Part shown: positions 1 to 6,118 of the stretch, one piece after another
Position numbering within the stretch: position 1 is the first letter of the stretch
Layout of the letters: each line of letters begins with the position of its first letter
DNA from: Acholeplasmataceae bacterium UBA6190
GTDB taxonomy: Bacteria; Bacillota_I; Bacilli_A; Acholeplasmatales; Acholeplasmataceae
Assembly (NCBI GenBank): GCA_002422045.1
Contig: DITG01000090.1
Span: 1 to 10,461, forward strand
DNA: 10,461 nt
Direction of reading: 5' to 3'
Program-made: the position numbers and the translations under genes
The notes under the pieces: generated by a model
The model's input: only the letters and a program-made list of their open reading frames with translations
Database searches by the model: none
Told to the model about the DNA's origin: nothing

Positions 1-969
1 CAACCAAGGCATACTTACAAATCGATTGCTATAATTATACTCTTCTCTTATAAGTCGATTTCTTGCTCTTTCTACTGAACTCACAGGATCTTGAGTTGAC
101 CATGTTTTCATTAAATTAACATCAATATTTTCAGTCACTAATCCGTTATTCTTATAGGTTGTATACATGTATAAAGTGATACGTGCAACATCACCTTTGT
201 AATTATCGGTTGGCATGAAATGCTTTTTATCTTGATAACCCACAAGTGTTCCATTATCGTCATGAACAGCATTTGCTTCTATTTTTTTCACGTTACCAAA
301 TGGGTAATACTTTCTCTCATCATTTGCTTTTTTACTTGCCCAAATGACATTAATATAATCATTATCATAGTTCTCATTAGTTACGAGCCATGACCGAGGA
401 ACAACATGTTCTTTATTCTTAATGCCATCTCCGTAGATTTGATAGGAATCAACTGCATAATAGTTTGAAGAGAAACTATCTCTAGGATTTCGATGTGAAT
501 TTGAAATCAATGAAGGAATACAAAATAACACAAACATAAGGATAAGCAATGATAATACATACTTGATAACTTTTTTCTTTTCATCCTCAGGTAGATTTGA
601 TTCTACTTGGACTTCTTGAATTGCACCTAATAACACCATTTGTACAAGAACAATGAGTAAACCAAACCACCATTTAGCTGTAATAAATATAGCTGAAAAA
701 ATAACAAAAAGAAAAGTTGCAAAAGTAATCCAACCTACAATGTAACTGATTTTAGACTTGAGATATTCTGATGAATCAATATCTGATTTATATAGTGAAT
801 AGGTAAAAATCCCCAATGGTACGACAACAAACAAAAACCAAAACCAACGATTATCAAGAATGATAGTGGAAAAAAATAGCCATACAGCAGATATCTTTAG
901 TAAAGAAAGAATTGTTCGTTTATTGATTTTTTCAGTAAACTTTTGATAATTGTTTTGATGAGTTTCCAT
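1..969 (-). CDS. Membrane-anchored endonuclease I (EndA/NucM-like), partial at C-terminus
   Basis: An uninterrupted frame of 323 codons runs from ATG at 969 to the window edge with no stop, so the C-terminus lies outside. Residues about 20-155 hold five hydrophobic segments (near 22-38, 41-60, 75-97, 98-118, 134-155). Positively charged stretches fall where the cytoplasmic loops would be, which places the C-terminal domain outside the cell. Residues from about 175 match the endonuclease I family (Pfam Endonuclease_1, beta-beta-alpha-metal nucleases such as Vvn and EndA): EHVVPRSW at 187-194 with the catalytic Glu-His pair, ANDER at 215-219 with the expected Asn, GDVAR at 259-263, and DPVSSVERARNR at 294-305. 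Known members cut DNA and RNA without sequence preference. Only a short tail should be missing. A purine-rich AGGGGG lies 10 bases before the ATG. A membrane-fused form is unusual; most relatives are secreted or periplasmic. Family call is firm, activity and topology are inferred. Confidence 0.82.
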   Translation of the reverse strand, partial: METHQNNYQKFTEKINKRTILSLLKISAVWLFFSTIILDNRWFWFLFVVVPLGIFTYSLYKSDIDSSEYLKSKISYIVGWITFATFLFVIFSAIFITAKWWFGLLIVLVQMVLLGAIQEVQVESNLPEDEKKKVIKYVLSLLILMFVLFCIPSLISNSHRNPRDSFSSNYYAVDSYQIYGDGIKNKEHVVPRSWLVTNENYDNDYINVIWASKKANDERKYYPFGNVKKIEANAVHDDNGTLVGYQDKKHFMPTDNYKGDVARITLYMYTTYKNNGLVTENIDVNLMKTWSTQDPVSSVERARNRLIREEYNYSNRFVSMPWL

Positions 970-1161
970 ATGACTAATACCCCCTAATGATTTTCGTCTT
1001 CATGGGTATATTCTATCATATAGGTGTTGATCCTTCACATGAATTTTTAAACACATCAATTATGATAAAAAAATTTTTCTGCTTGTTGTATTAAAATATC
1101 AATAATATACCCACAAAAAAGATAAGTAATTGTATAATAACTATATAGGAGGATGTAACCG
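970..1161. promoter_or_regulatory. Divergent intergenic region with promoters for both flanking genes
   Basis: This AT-rich gap separates the divergent nuclease and DUF4177-like genes. For the plus-strand gene there is a perfect TATAAT at 1133-1138 without a convincing -35 box, and AGGAGG at 1147-1152, nine bases before the ATG; the predicted transcript leader is very short. For the minus-strand gene, TATGAT (1015-1020) is a candidate -10 with a poor -35 (TTCATG, 1038-1043), and AGGGGG at 980-985 is the likely ribosome binding site. The rest shows no recognisable structure or operator. Confidence 0.4.
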
Positions 1162-1407
1162 ATGTATAAAACTGAGATAATCAAGTCAACATTAAGTATT
1201 AAAAAAAGAGCCAAAAAGATTGAAGAGTTAATCAATAAGAATGCAGATGAAGGATGGGATTTTGTTAATGCAATTGGAACACCTTGCTATGGTGCCATTT
1301 TAACATTCATAGAAAACCCAACCTTTCAATTAAACAAAGATATCAACAAAGGCATCAATGAAGTGAAAAGTAAGATTAATCGGATTGTTGATGTTATCAA
1401 GAAATAA
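1162..1407 (+). CDS. Small DUF4177-like protein
   Basis: An 81-residue protein starting at ATG behind a consensus AGGAGG. The first 55 residues have the pattern of the DUF4177 family: a charged helix ending in the Asn-x-x-Ala-x-x-Gly-Trp-x-Phe-Val motif (NADEGWDFV, residues 27-35), then a short beta hairpin with GAILTF at 44-49. The remaining residues (about 55-81) are charged and probably helical, longer than the usual minimal domain. There is no signal peptide or membrane segment, so it should be cytosolic. The function of the family is unknown. It is monocistronic: its own promoter lies immediately upstream and a terminator follows. Nothing in the neighbours suggests a role. It is more AT-rich than the genes to its right. 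Confidence 0.65.
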   Translation: MYKTEIIKSTLSIKKRAKKIEELINKNADEGWDFVNAIGTPCYGAILTFIENPTFQLNKDINKGINEVKSKINRIVDVIKK

Positions 1408-1477
1408 CTGATTTGATTAGCTTTTTGTGAAATTAGTCATAAAAAATTGTTAAAAAACACGAAAATTTATACAGAAC

Positions 1478-1518
1478 AAAAAGACGGCACTGATTGAATA
1501 TCAACGCTATCTTTTTTT
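1478..1518. terminator. Probable bidirectional terminator between convergent genes
   Basis: AAAAAGA (1478-1484) pairs with TCTTTTT (1510-1516); after one mismatch and a G-T wobble the stem continues with GC (1487-1488) against GC (1506-1507). The loop contains a small TTGA-ATA-TCAA hairpin. The run of T on the right and of A on the left gives a U tract in both directions, fitting its place between the ends of the DUF4177-like gene and the redox operon. Confidence 0.5.
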
Positions 1519-1532
1519 ATGAATCTATCGAA

Positions 1533-2177
1533 TTATAGTCTTTCTAGTAATTTCAAGAAAGCTTCAACCGGTTGATTCCCAACCAATTCATGCTTCTCAT
1601 TGATGACAATCTTAGGTACTCCAGACACATTATACTTCTCAGATAACGTATAGAAAGTCTGTGCCTCAATCATTTCACCTTCGATATTGCTATTGATCAT
1701 CGCGAGTCTATGCGCAGTATTGACTGCACCTGGGCAATGCGGGCAACTCAGTGTGACAAACACTTTGATATTGACAGGCTTATTGATCTTCTTGATTCTT
1801 GAGATCAACTTTTCATCATATCCGAAATCAAGCCCTGACATATCCAAGATTGCGGATAAGAATGAATTGATTTCATGACCAGCAGGAATACCATTGAACT
1901 TGACACCACGATATTTTCCTTCATGGTCTAGCATGACAAAGCTTGGTGTCATTTCAATACCATAAAGATCAGCTTCCTTGATGTCTTCAACCAAGTCCTT
2001 TTCGACAAATGATAGTTTATCAGAAAGTTCTGCAATCTCAGAAAGCAGTTGTTTCGTTTCGACACAGGTATCACAAGGTCCATCTTGTGTGAATAAGACG
2101 AGTGTGACATTGCCTTTCATGGGTGATAAGAATTCTTTGATTTGATTCTGTAAATCTTGATCCAGTAATTTTTGCAT
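1533..2177 (-). CDS. Double thioredoxin-fold disulfide oxidoreductase (AhpF N-terminal/PDO-like)
   Basis: A 214-residue cytosolic protein with two tandem thioredoxin folds. The first has CDTC at 35-38 and its cis-proline in TPSF (77-80); the second has CPHC at 145-148 and its cis-proline in GVPKI (186-190). This is the layout of protein disulfide oxidoreductases (glutaredoxin-like, PDO) and of the N-terminal domain of AhpF, but in AhpF only one fold keeps a CxxC, whereas here both do. It probably passes electrons from the reductase encoded just upstream to protein disulfides, peroxiredoxin or persulfides. The ATG is 5 bases past the reductase stop codon, and its AAAGGAG site lies within the last codons of that gene, so the two are translationally coupled. 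It is the last gene of the operon. Substrate is unknown; no ahpC is in the window. Confidence 0.85.
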   Translation of the reverse strand: MQKLLDQDLQNQIKEFLSPMKGNVTLVLFTQDGPCDTCVETKQLLSEIAELSDKLSFVEKDLVEDIKEADLYGIEMTPSFVMLDHEGKYRGVKFNGIPAGHEINSFLSAILDMSGLDFGYDEKLISRIKKINKPVNIKVFVTLSCPHCPGAVNTAHRLAMINSNIEGEMIEAQTFYTLSEKYNVSGVPKIVINEKHELVGNQPVEAFLKLLERL

Positions 2178-2182
2178 GTGTG

Positions 2183-3160
2183 TTATGCTCCTTTGTATGT
2201 GTGATTTAAATAACTATTAATTGCCAGTGCTGCTTTAGCACCTTCGGCTGCTGAAATGATGATTTGTTTGTAAGGCTGATCAGTGACATCGCCTGCAGCA
2301 AACAATCCAGGACATGATGTCATTTGGTTCAGATCGACCATGATTTCATCACGGTCATTGGTTTTAACGAGTGCTTTGACGGATTTGCTGTTGGGGACCG
2401 TTCCAATTTCGATGAACAACCCGTCAGCATCAATCTTAAACGTATGTCCTGTGGTCTTATCCAAGACTTCGACACCTCTCATCTGATCATCTCCATAAAC
2501 ATTTAAGATTTGAGTGTTCAGATGAACATCGAGTTTTTCGATACTCTGATGTTTATCCAGTAAGATCTGATCGGCTCTCCACTGACTTCTGTGGACAACC
2601 GTGATTTTTTTTGCCCATGGCACAAGGTCAATCACAGCCTCTGCGGCACTGTTTCCACCGCCTGCGACAATGACATGCTTATCCTTGAAAAACGGTGCGT
2701 CACAGGTCGTACAATAGGATACACCCCTATTGGCGTATGTATCTTCACCAGGAATATCCAGTCTCCTTGGTGCGCCACCGGTTGCAATCAACACGGTCTT
2801 GGATCTAATCTTTTTTCCATCGGATAAGGTCAGTTCAAAATCTTGACTGACTTTCTCGAGATGTGTCATTTTGACATTTTTAAGAATTGGAATATCCAAG
2901 CTATTGATATGAGATAAGAACTGATCTGATAAATCCTTACCTTCAATCCATTTGATGCCTAAGTAATTATCCACAGTTGATGTGTTATGGAGTTGTCCTC
3001 CGATTTCACCAGTGATGATTCCAACTTTTAATCCCTTACGCTTGGCATAAAGTCCTGCATTCATCCCTGCTGGTCCTCCGCCCATGACAACTAAATCCCA
3101 AAAGCTTCCTGATTTGAATACAGATTGATCTGAAGTTTTTTCTACGCTGAAACTAAACAT
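2183..3160 (-). CDS. trxB: Thioredoxin reductase/AhpF-like NAD(P)H flavoprotein
   Basis: A 325-residue class II pyridine-nucleotide-disulfide reductase: FAD-binding GGGPAG at 27-32, redox-active CTTC at 150-153 followed by DAPFF, nucleotide-binding GGGNSAAEA at 167-175, and the C-terminal FAD motif around GDVTDQPYKQI (290-300). Residues 146-310 look more like the AhpF reductase module (Tyr-Cys-x-x-Cys-Asp-x-Pro-Phe-Phe, GGGNS, PYKQIII) than like classical TrxB. The alanine after GGGNS and the HRSQWRAD segment (190-197) lean toward NADPH, as in TrxB, rather than the NADH-type Gly/Glu of AhpF. About 20 extra residues precede the usual start. Its likely partner is the double thioredoxin-fold protein downstream. 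GAGGAGG upstream overlaps the stop codon of the repressor gene, ten bases away, so translation is coupled. The symbol is by family; true thioredoxin reductase function is not proven. Confidence 0.86.
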   Translation of the reverse strand: MFSFSVEKTSDQSVFKSGSFWDLVVMGGGPAGMNAGLYAKRKGLKVGIITGEIGGQLHNTSTVDNYLGIKWIEGKDLSDQFLSHINSLDIPILKNVKMTHLEKVSQDFELTLSDGKKIRSKTVLIATGGAPRRLDIPGEDTYANRGVSYCTTCDAPFFKDKHVIVAGGGNSAAEAVIDLVPWAKKITVVHRSQWRADQILLDKHQSIEKLDVHLNTQILNVYGDDQMRGVEVLDKTTGHTFKIDADGLFIEIGTVPNSKSVKALVKTNDRDEIMVDLNQMTSCPGLFAAGDVTDQPYKQIIISAAEGAKAALAINSYLNHTYKGA

Positions 3161-3170
3161 GATGTCCTCC

Positions 3171-3425
3171 TCATTTGATGCCTTTCACGACCAAATTGAT
3201 TGCATCCTCCAGTGAATCCAGTTCAATATCGTTTTGTTCCTGGATGGTTTGAATGAGATTTGATGTGGTCAGTATCCCAATTGCGGTATCGATACTTGAA
3301 CGGATCGCTTTCAGTTGGGTCAGGATGTCCATGCAGGATGCATCGACATCCATCATCGATAACACGCCTTGCATCTGTCCTTGAGCTCTTTTAATCCTAT
3401 TTCTTAGTGATATGTCACACTTCAC
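3171..3425 (-). CDS. CsoR/CstR-family (DUF156) transcriptional repressor
   Basis: An 84-residue all-helical regulator of the CsoR/RcnR/FrmR/CstR family, with the hallmark RAQGQMQGV and ASCMDILTQL segments. I place the start at the GTG at 3425, eight bases after AGGAG (3434-3438); a GTG at 3434 in the same frame overlaps that site and is not usable. Aligned without gaps to S. aureus CstR, Cys31 is kept, Asn57 of CstR is matched near residue 59, but CstR Cys60 is Thr60. The His and second Cys that bind Cu(I) in CsoR are also absent (Asn and Thr), so copper sensing by the standard site is not expected. Cys3 is the only other cysteine. It leads the operon and has a matching operator in its own promoter, so it is probably an autorepressor released by a thiol-reactive signal (inferred). 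Confidence 0.87.
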   Translation of the reverse strand: MKCDISLRNRIKRAQGQMQGVLSMMDVDASCMDILTQLKAIRSSIDTAIGILTTSNLIQTIQEQNDIELDSLEDAINLVVKGIK

Positions 3426-3451
3426 ATCGATCACTCCTTTTTTTCATCTCT

Positions 3452-3481
3452 ATGATACCCCAGGGGGTATATCAATTTCAA
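3452..3481 (-). promoter_or_regulatory. Promoter of the redox operon with embedded CsoR/CstR operator
   Basis: On the minus strand TTGAAA (3476-3481) and TATCAT (3452-3457) are separated by 18 bases. The spacer and the edge of the -10 hold the palindrome ATACCCC-AG-GGGGTAT (3455-3470), the A/T-flanked, G-tract operator typical of CsoR and CstR. Repressor bound there would block RNA polymerase directly. AGGAG (3434-3438) follows, so the leader is short, about 20 bases. Confidence 0.8.
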
Positions 3482-3504
3482 ATGATATGCTTATGTTATG
3501 CATC

Positions 3505-3539
3505 AAAAGTCACCTGACCTTCATGGCCAGGTGACTGTT
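3505..3539 (-). terminator. Rho-independent terminator after the AraC-GH39 gene
   Basis: AGTCACCTG (3508-3516) pairs perfectly with CAGGTGACT (3528-3536); after an A-C mismatch two G-C pairs close a TTCAT loop. On the minus strand the stem is followed by TTTTGATG, a short U tract. It lies 7 bases past the stop of the regulator gene and upstream of the redox promoter, insulating the two units. Confidence 0.75.
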
Positions 3540-3545
3540 TTCATC

Positions 3546-5951
3546 TTAGGATTCTTTGTATTCCAGACCAATTTGAATGAAGAGAAGTTCATGTGACTTG
3601 ATCGTTTCATCGAGCACAATGACATCCGTTTCATCCGTATAGTCAATTCTTAAAGCGGGCTGTGTGATGTTTTTCAAGTACTGGATCTCGCTTTTCGATA
3701 AGTTGCTGGTAGCGCCAAGATGAATCCATTCGTTTAAAATCGTTCCGTTTTCTTCACTGATATGATACTTTTTGATTCTATAATGTCCTTTGACCAAATG
3801 ATCGAGTTTGATCTGAACGGATCTTTCTTTGAGATCACTGAAGATCTTGGAGACCTGATCATGATGCATATCGGGCTGATATTGTGTGCAATAGAGTTCT
3901 GAAGGATGCTGATAGTGGTAAAGCAGAACCTGATAACTATCCATGGAGTTCGATGTGATGATGTATCCATCGCCTCTTTTGATCACTCGTTTACCGAGTC
4001 TTCGATAGAGCTGATAGGCAAAATAAGAAGGCTTCGGTAGTCCATCGACTGAAAGTAATCCATTACCACCAAAGAGCACCTGATTGGTATCTGTGAACTC
4101 GATCATCAAATCTGACATCAGCCAATAAGCCATATCATAGAAAGGTGCACTTTGTTCGATCAGGTTTTTCATGATGAAGGAAGCCATGAACAGTGAATCA
4201 TGCAAGAAGTTACGTGTAGACACATCAAAACTCCATTCCGCCAGAATCAAAGGTGTTTTTCCAAGATGACACAGTTTCTTAAGCGTGTTTACTTTATCGG
4301 TCAAATAATGAGGATTGGTCGTCAGATGTGCGATATGATGATACCCTTCTGTGTGGAATGCGGAGATCGAGATGAAATCAAAGGGTACTTTTCTGGTCAT
4401 CATGAGGTTAAGAATCGTTGAGATGGTTGTTTCATTGGCTGTGATGTTCAGACTCATCCCGCCAACCATCGCGGTTGGCAGATAATGTTTGATCGAATCA
4501 TAGAGGATCCGGTAATTGCTGATGTACATATCGGCATAGGAAATGCTATACTCCAGTGCTTTTCCATGAGGATACCAGTAATCAAAGATCCATTTCGAGA
4601 CTTCGCTTGTACCATAACGGTTGATACAGTTTTTGATGAATCCCTTCACGAGTTGTTGCCACTCGTGAGGATTTCGGTAAAGTCTGTTATTTTCAGTGAG
4701 TGATACATACTGTTCTGCTGAAAAGTTGATCTTTTCTGGTTTATTCCCAAGTTCGATGAAGGGAAGGAGTTGATTGGCATAGAGAAAATCGATGATGCGA
4801 TTGGCTTTTGAAAAGTTATAAAACTCAGTGTTCGGGATTCTATCGATGATCCCATGGTCAAAGATCCCTTGAAACCGCGCGTACGTAAATCCTAAATCGG
4901 TTTGAACATGTTTGAGATGTTCCTGAAAAGCATTGGTCAAGATGTTTCTTGCAAAACCTAGATTGATGGTCTTTGAAACGGATATTTCAGAGACTTCACC
5001 GATTCTGACATCAGCATGGATCAGTTCAGTCATGTAAGACAATTGCTTATCCTCATCCATCCCCCATTTGGAGACCCAATCACTGACCTGATGCATGATG
5101 AGCTTCTCATCATCAGCGGAGACTTTGCTGAAATCTTTCTTATCAGGTTCGATCTTGTTTTGATGCATCATCCGGTAAGCCTTAGGAGTCATGTCATGAT
5201 AAGTCTTGAATGTTCGAATGAGCGTATTGACATTGGCGAATCCCCTTTGATTCGCGATTGCTGTCAAAGACAGTGGTGTCTCTATCAAATCTTTTTCAGC
5301 AAACTGAAGTCTCAATTTCGAGATATAATGAAGATAGGACAATCCGAATTTTTCCTTGATATAACGGGATAAATACTGAGGAGAAAGATGAAGGTCCATT
5401 GCCAGTTCTTCGATACTCATCCGTCTATTTAGATTCTTATGAATGATTTTTTTAATCAATTGAATGCGTTCGACATCACCCGTATGGATGTTTTTTTCCG
5501 AATGTTGCAAGGAAACATGACCAAGCACATCCAAAAATTGTAACAAATAGGATTCGATCATCAAATCGTTAGGTTTAACACTTGTGTCTTGATTGATCAA
5601 ACTGAAAAAACGAGTGGTTGTTTGTTTTGCTAGTGCCTGACTCATTTGTTTGGAGTGAATTTTTGAGAAATTGAGAATATCCGTATATGAAAGGAGTGAC
5701 ATCTCACTCATTTCAAAGATATACGCGAGTGTATTCTCAAGTGGATGAATGTCGATATGATCAGAAATGTTGGTCAAGATGAAATCATTGGTTTCCATCG
5801 TATCAGATTCCAAATTGAGAGTGATCTTGGTTTTACCCCTCAAAAAGTAGATGAAATAGATACTTTGATCTGTATCGAACTGGTATTCGGATAAATCAGA
5901 TAAGTATATTTTAAACGATTGTGCCATCATATCCCTCATTTCTTCACTCAT
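3546..5951 (-). CDS. AraC-family regulator fused to a GH39-like glycosidase domain
   Basis: The full open frame encodes 801 residues. Residues 1-150 look like a cupin-type sensor arm. Residues 161-263 are an AraC HTH domain with both helix-turn-helix units (IEELAMDLHLSPQYLSRY at 180-197, and LTAIANQRGFANVNTLIRTF at 229-248). Residues about 310-700 resemble family 39 glycosidases (beta-xylosidase type): the nucleophile segment LILAEWSF (568-575, Glu572), the AYWLMSDL strand (608-615) and GGNGLLSVDGLPKPSYFAY (628-646). The acid/base motif WNEP is replaced by WYPH (459-462), so catalysis is doubtful and sugar sensing more likely. Divergent to the sugar transport operon, which it probably controls. 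No ribosome site precedes the first ATG; GAGGG (5933-5937) points to Met9 (5927) as the likelier start. The remaining C-terminal hundred residues are probably the beta-sandwich that accompanies GH39. Confidence 0.88.
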   Translation of the reverse strand: MSEEMRDMMAQSFKIYLSDLSEYQFDTDQSIYFIYFLRGKTKITLNLESDTMETNDFILTNISDHIDIHPLENTLAYIFEMSEMSLLSYTDILNFSKIHSKQMSQALAKQTTTRFFSLINQDTSVKPNDLMIESYLLQFLDVLGHVSLQHSEKNIHTGDVERIQLIKKIIHKNLNRRMSIEELAMDLHLSPQYLSRYIKEKFGLSYLHYISKLRLQFAEKDLIETPLSLTAIANQRGFANVNTLIRTFKTYHDMTPKAYRMMHQNKIEPDKKDFSKVSADDEKLIMHQVSDWVSKWGMDEDKQLSYMTELIHADVRIGEVSEISVSKTINLGFARNILTNAFQEHLKHVQTDLGFTYARFQGIFDHGIIDRIPNTEFYNFSKANRIIDFLYANQLLPFIELGNKPEKINFSAEQYVSLTENNRLYRNPHEWQQLVKGFIKNCINRYGTSEVSKWIFDYWYPHGKALEYSISYADMYISNYRILYDSIKHYLPTAMVGGMSLNITANETTISTILNLMMTRKVPFDFISISAFHTEGYHHIAHLTTNPHYLTDKVNTLKKLCHLGKTPLILAEWSFDVSTRNFLHDSLFMASFIMKNLIEQSAPFYDMAYWLMSDLMIEFTDTNQVLFGGNGLLSVDGLPKPSYFAYQLYRRLGKRVIKRGDGYIITSNSMDSYQVLLYHYQHPSELYCTQYQPDMHHDQVSKIFSDLKERSVQIKLDHLVKGHYRIKKYHISEENGTILNEWIHLGATSNLSKSEIQYLKNITQPALRIDYTDETDVIVLDETIKSHELLFIQIGLEYKES

Positions 5952-5958
5952 AGTATAT
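5950..5958 (-). promoter_or_regulatory. Extended -10 promoter of the AraC-GH39 gene
   Basis: On the minus strand TGATATACT matches an extended -10 (TGnTATAAT). It abuts the first ATG of the frame, so transcription would begin inside the longest reading frame, near 5943, excluding Met1 and favouring Met8 or Met9 behind GAGGG. No good -35 is visible, as expected for an extended -10 promoter. This is an inference from sequence alone. Confidence 0.4.
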
Positions 5959-5988
5959 CACATTAAAAAACAATGATGATAAAACAAC

Positions 5989-6003
5989 GTAAAACCGTTT
6001 ACA
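5989..6003. promoter_or_regulatory. cre-like / regulator site 1
   Basis: Read on the minus strand, TGTAAACGGTTTTA (5990-6003) matches the CcpA catabolite-responsive consensus TGWAANCGNTNWCA at all but one position. It is also a partial palindrome, GTAAA-ACCG-TTTAC. It lies between the divergent regulator and sugar operon, close to the regulator promoter. Confidence 0.5.
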
Positions 6004-6018
6004 TTTTTAAAAATATCC

Positions 6019-6032
6019 ATAAAACGCTTACA
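6019..6032. promoter_or_regulatory. cre-like / regulator site 2
   Basis: On the minus strand TGTAAGCGTTTTAT fits the cre consensus at all but the last two positions. It repeats site 1 in the same orientation with starts 29 bases apart, so the pair could instead be direct half-sites for the AraC-type regulator. It lies upstream of the sugar operon promoter. Confidence 0.4.
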
Positions 6033-6082
6033 ATGGATGATTATTAGATAAAAAAAGCATATCATAAAACACATGTTTACTG

Positions 6083-6111
6083 TACAATAATGGCAAATCT
6101 TTTAAAAGGAG
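6083..6111 (+). promoter_or_regulatory. Candidate -10 box and ribosome binding site of the sugar operon
   Basis: TACAAT at 6083-6088 is a reasonable -10; the bases 17 upstream (TATCAT) are a poor -35, which would suit a promoter that needs an activator. AAAAGGAG at 6104-6111 is seven bases before the ATG of the lipoprotein gene. Confidence 0.4.
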
Positions 6112-6118
6112 AAAAATA

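Noticed and set aside
2283..2827. Open plus-strand frames opposite the reductase gene
   Set aside because: They lie antisense to a clearly conserved flavoprotein, lack ribosome binding sites and show no family pattern.
3426..3434. GTG at 3434 as the start of the repressor
   Set aside because: The codon overlaps the AGGAG ribosome site, which correctly serves the GTG at 3425.
3508..3536. The strong hairpin as an operator or RNA switch of the redox operon
   Set aside because: It lies upstream of the -35 box and just past the regulator's stop codon with a short U tract; a terminator explains it.
5016..5372. A 118-codon plus-strand frame opposite the AraC HTH region
   Set aside because: It is a mirror of the conserved HTH coding sequence, with no ribosome site or promoter.
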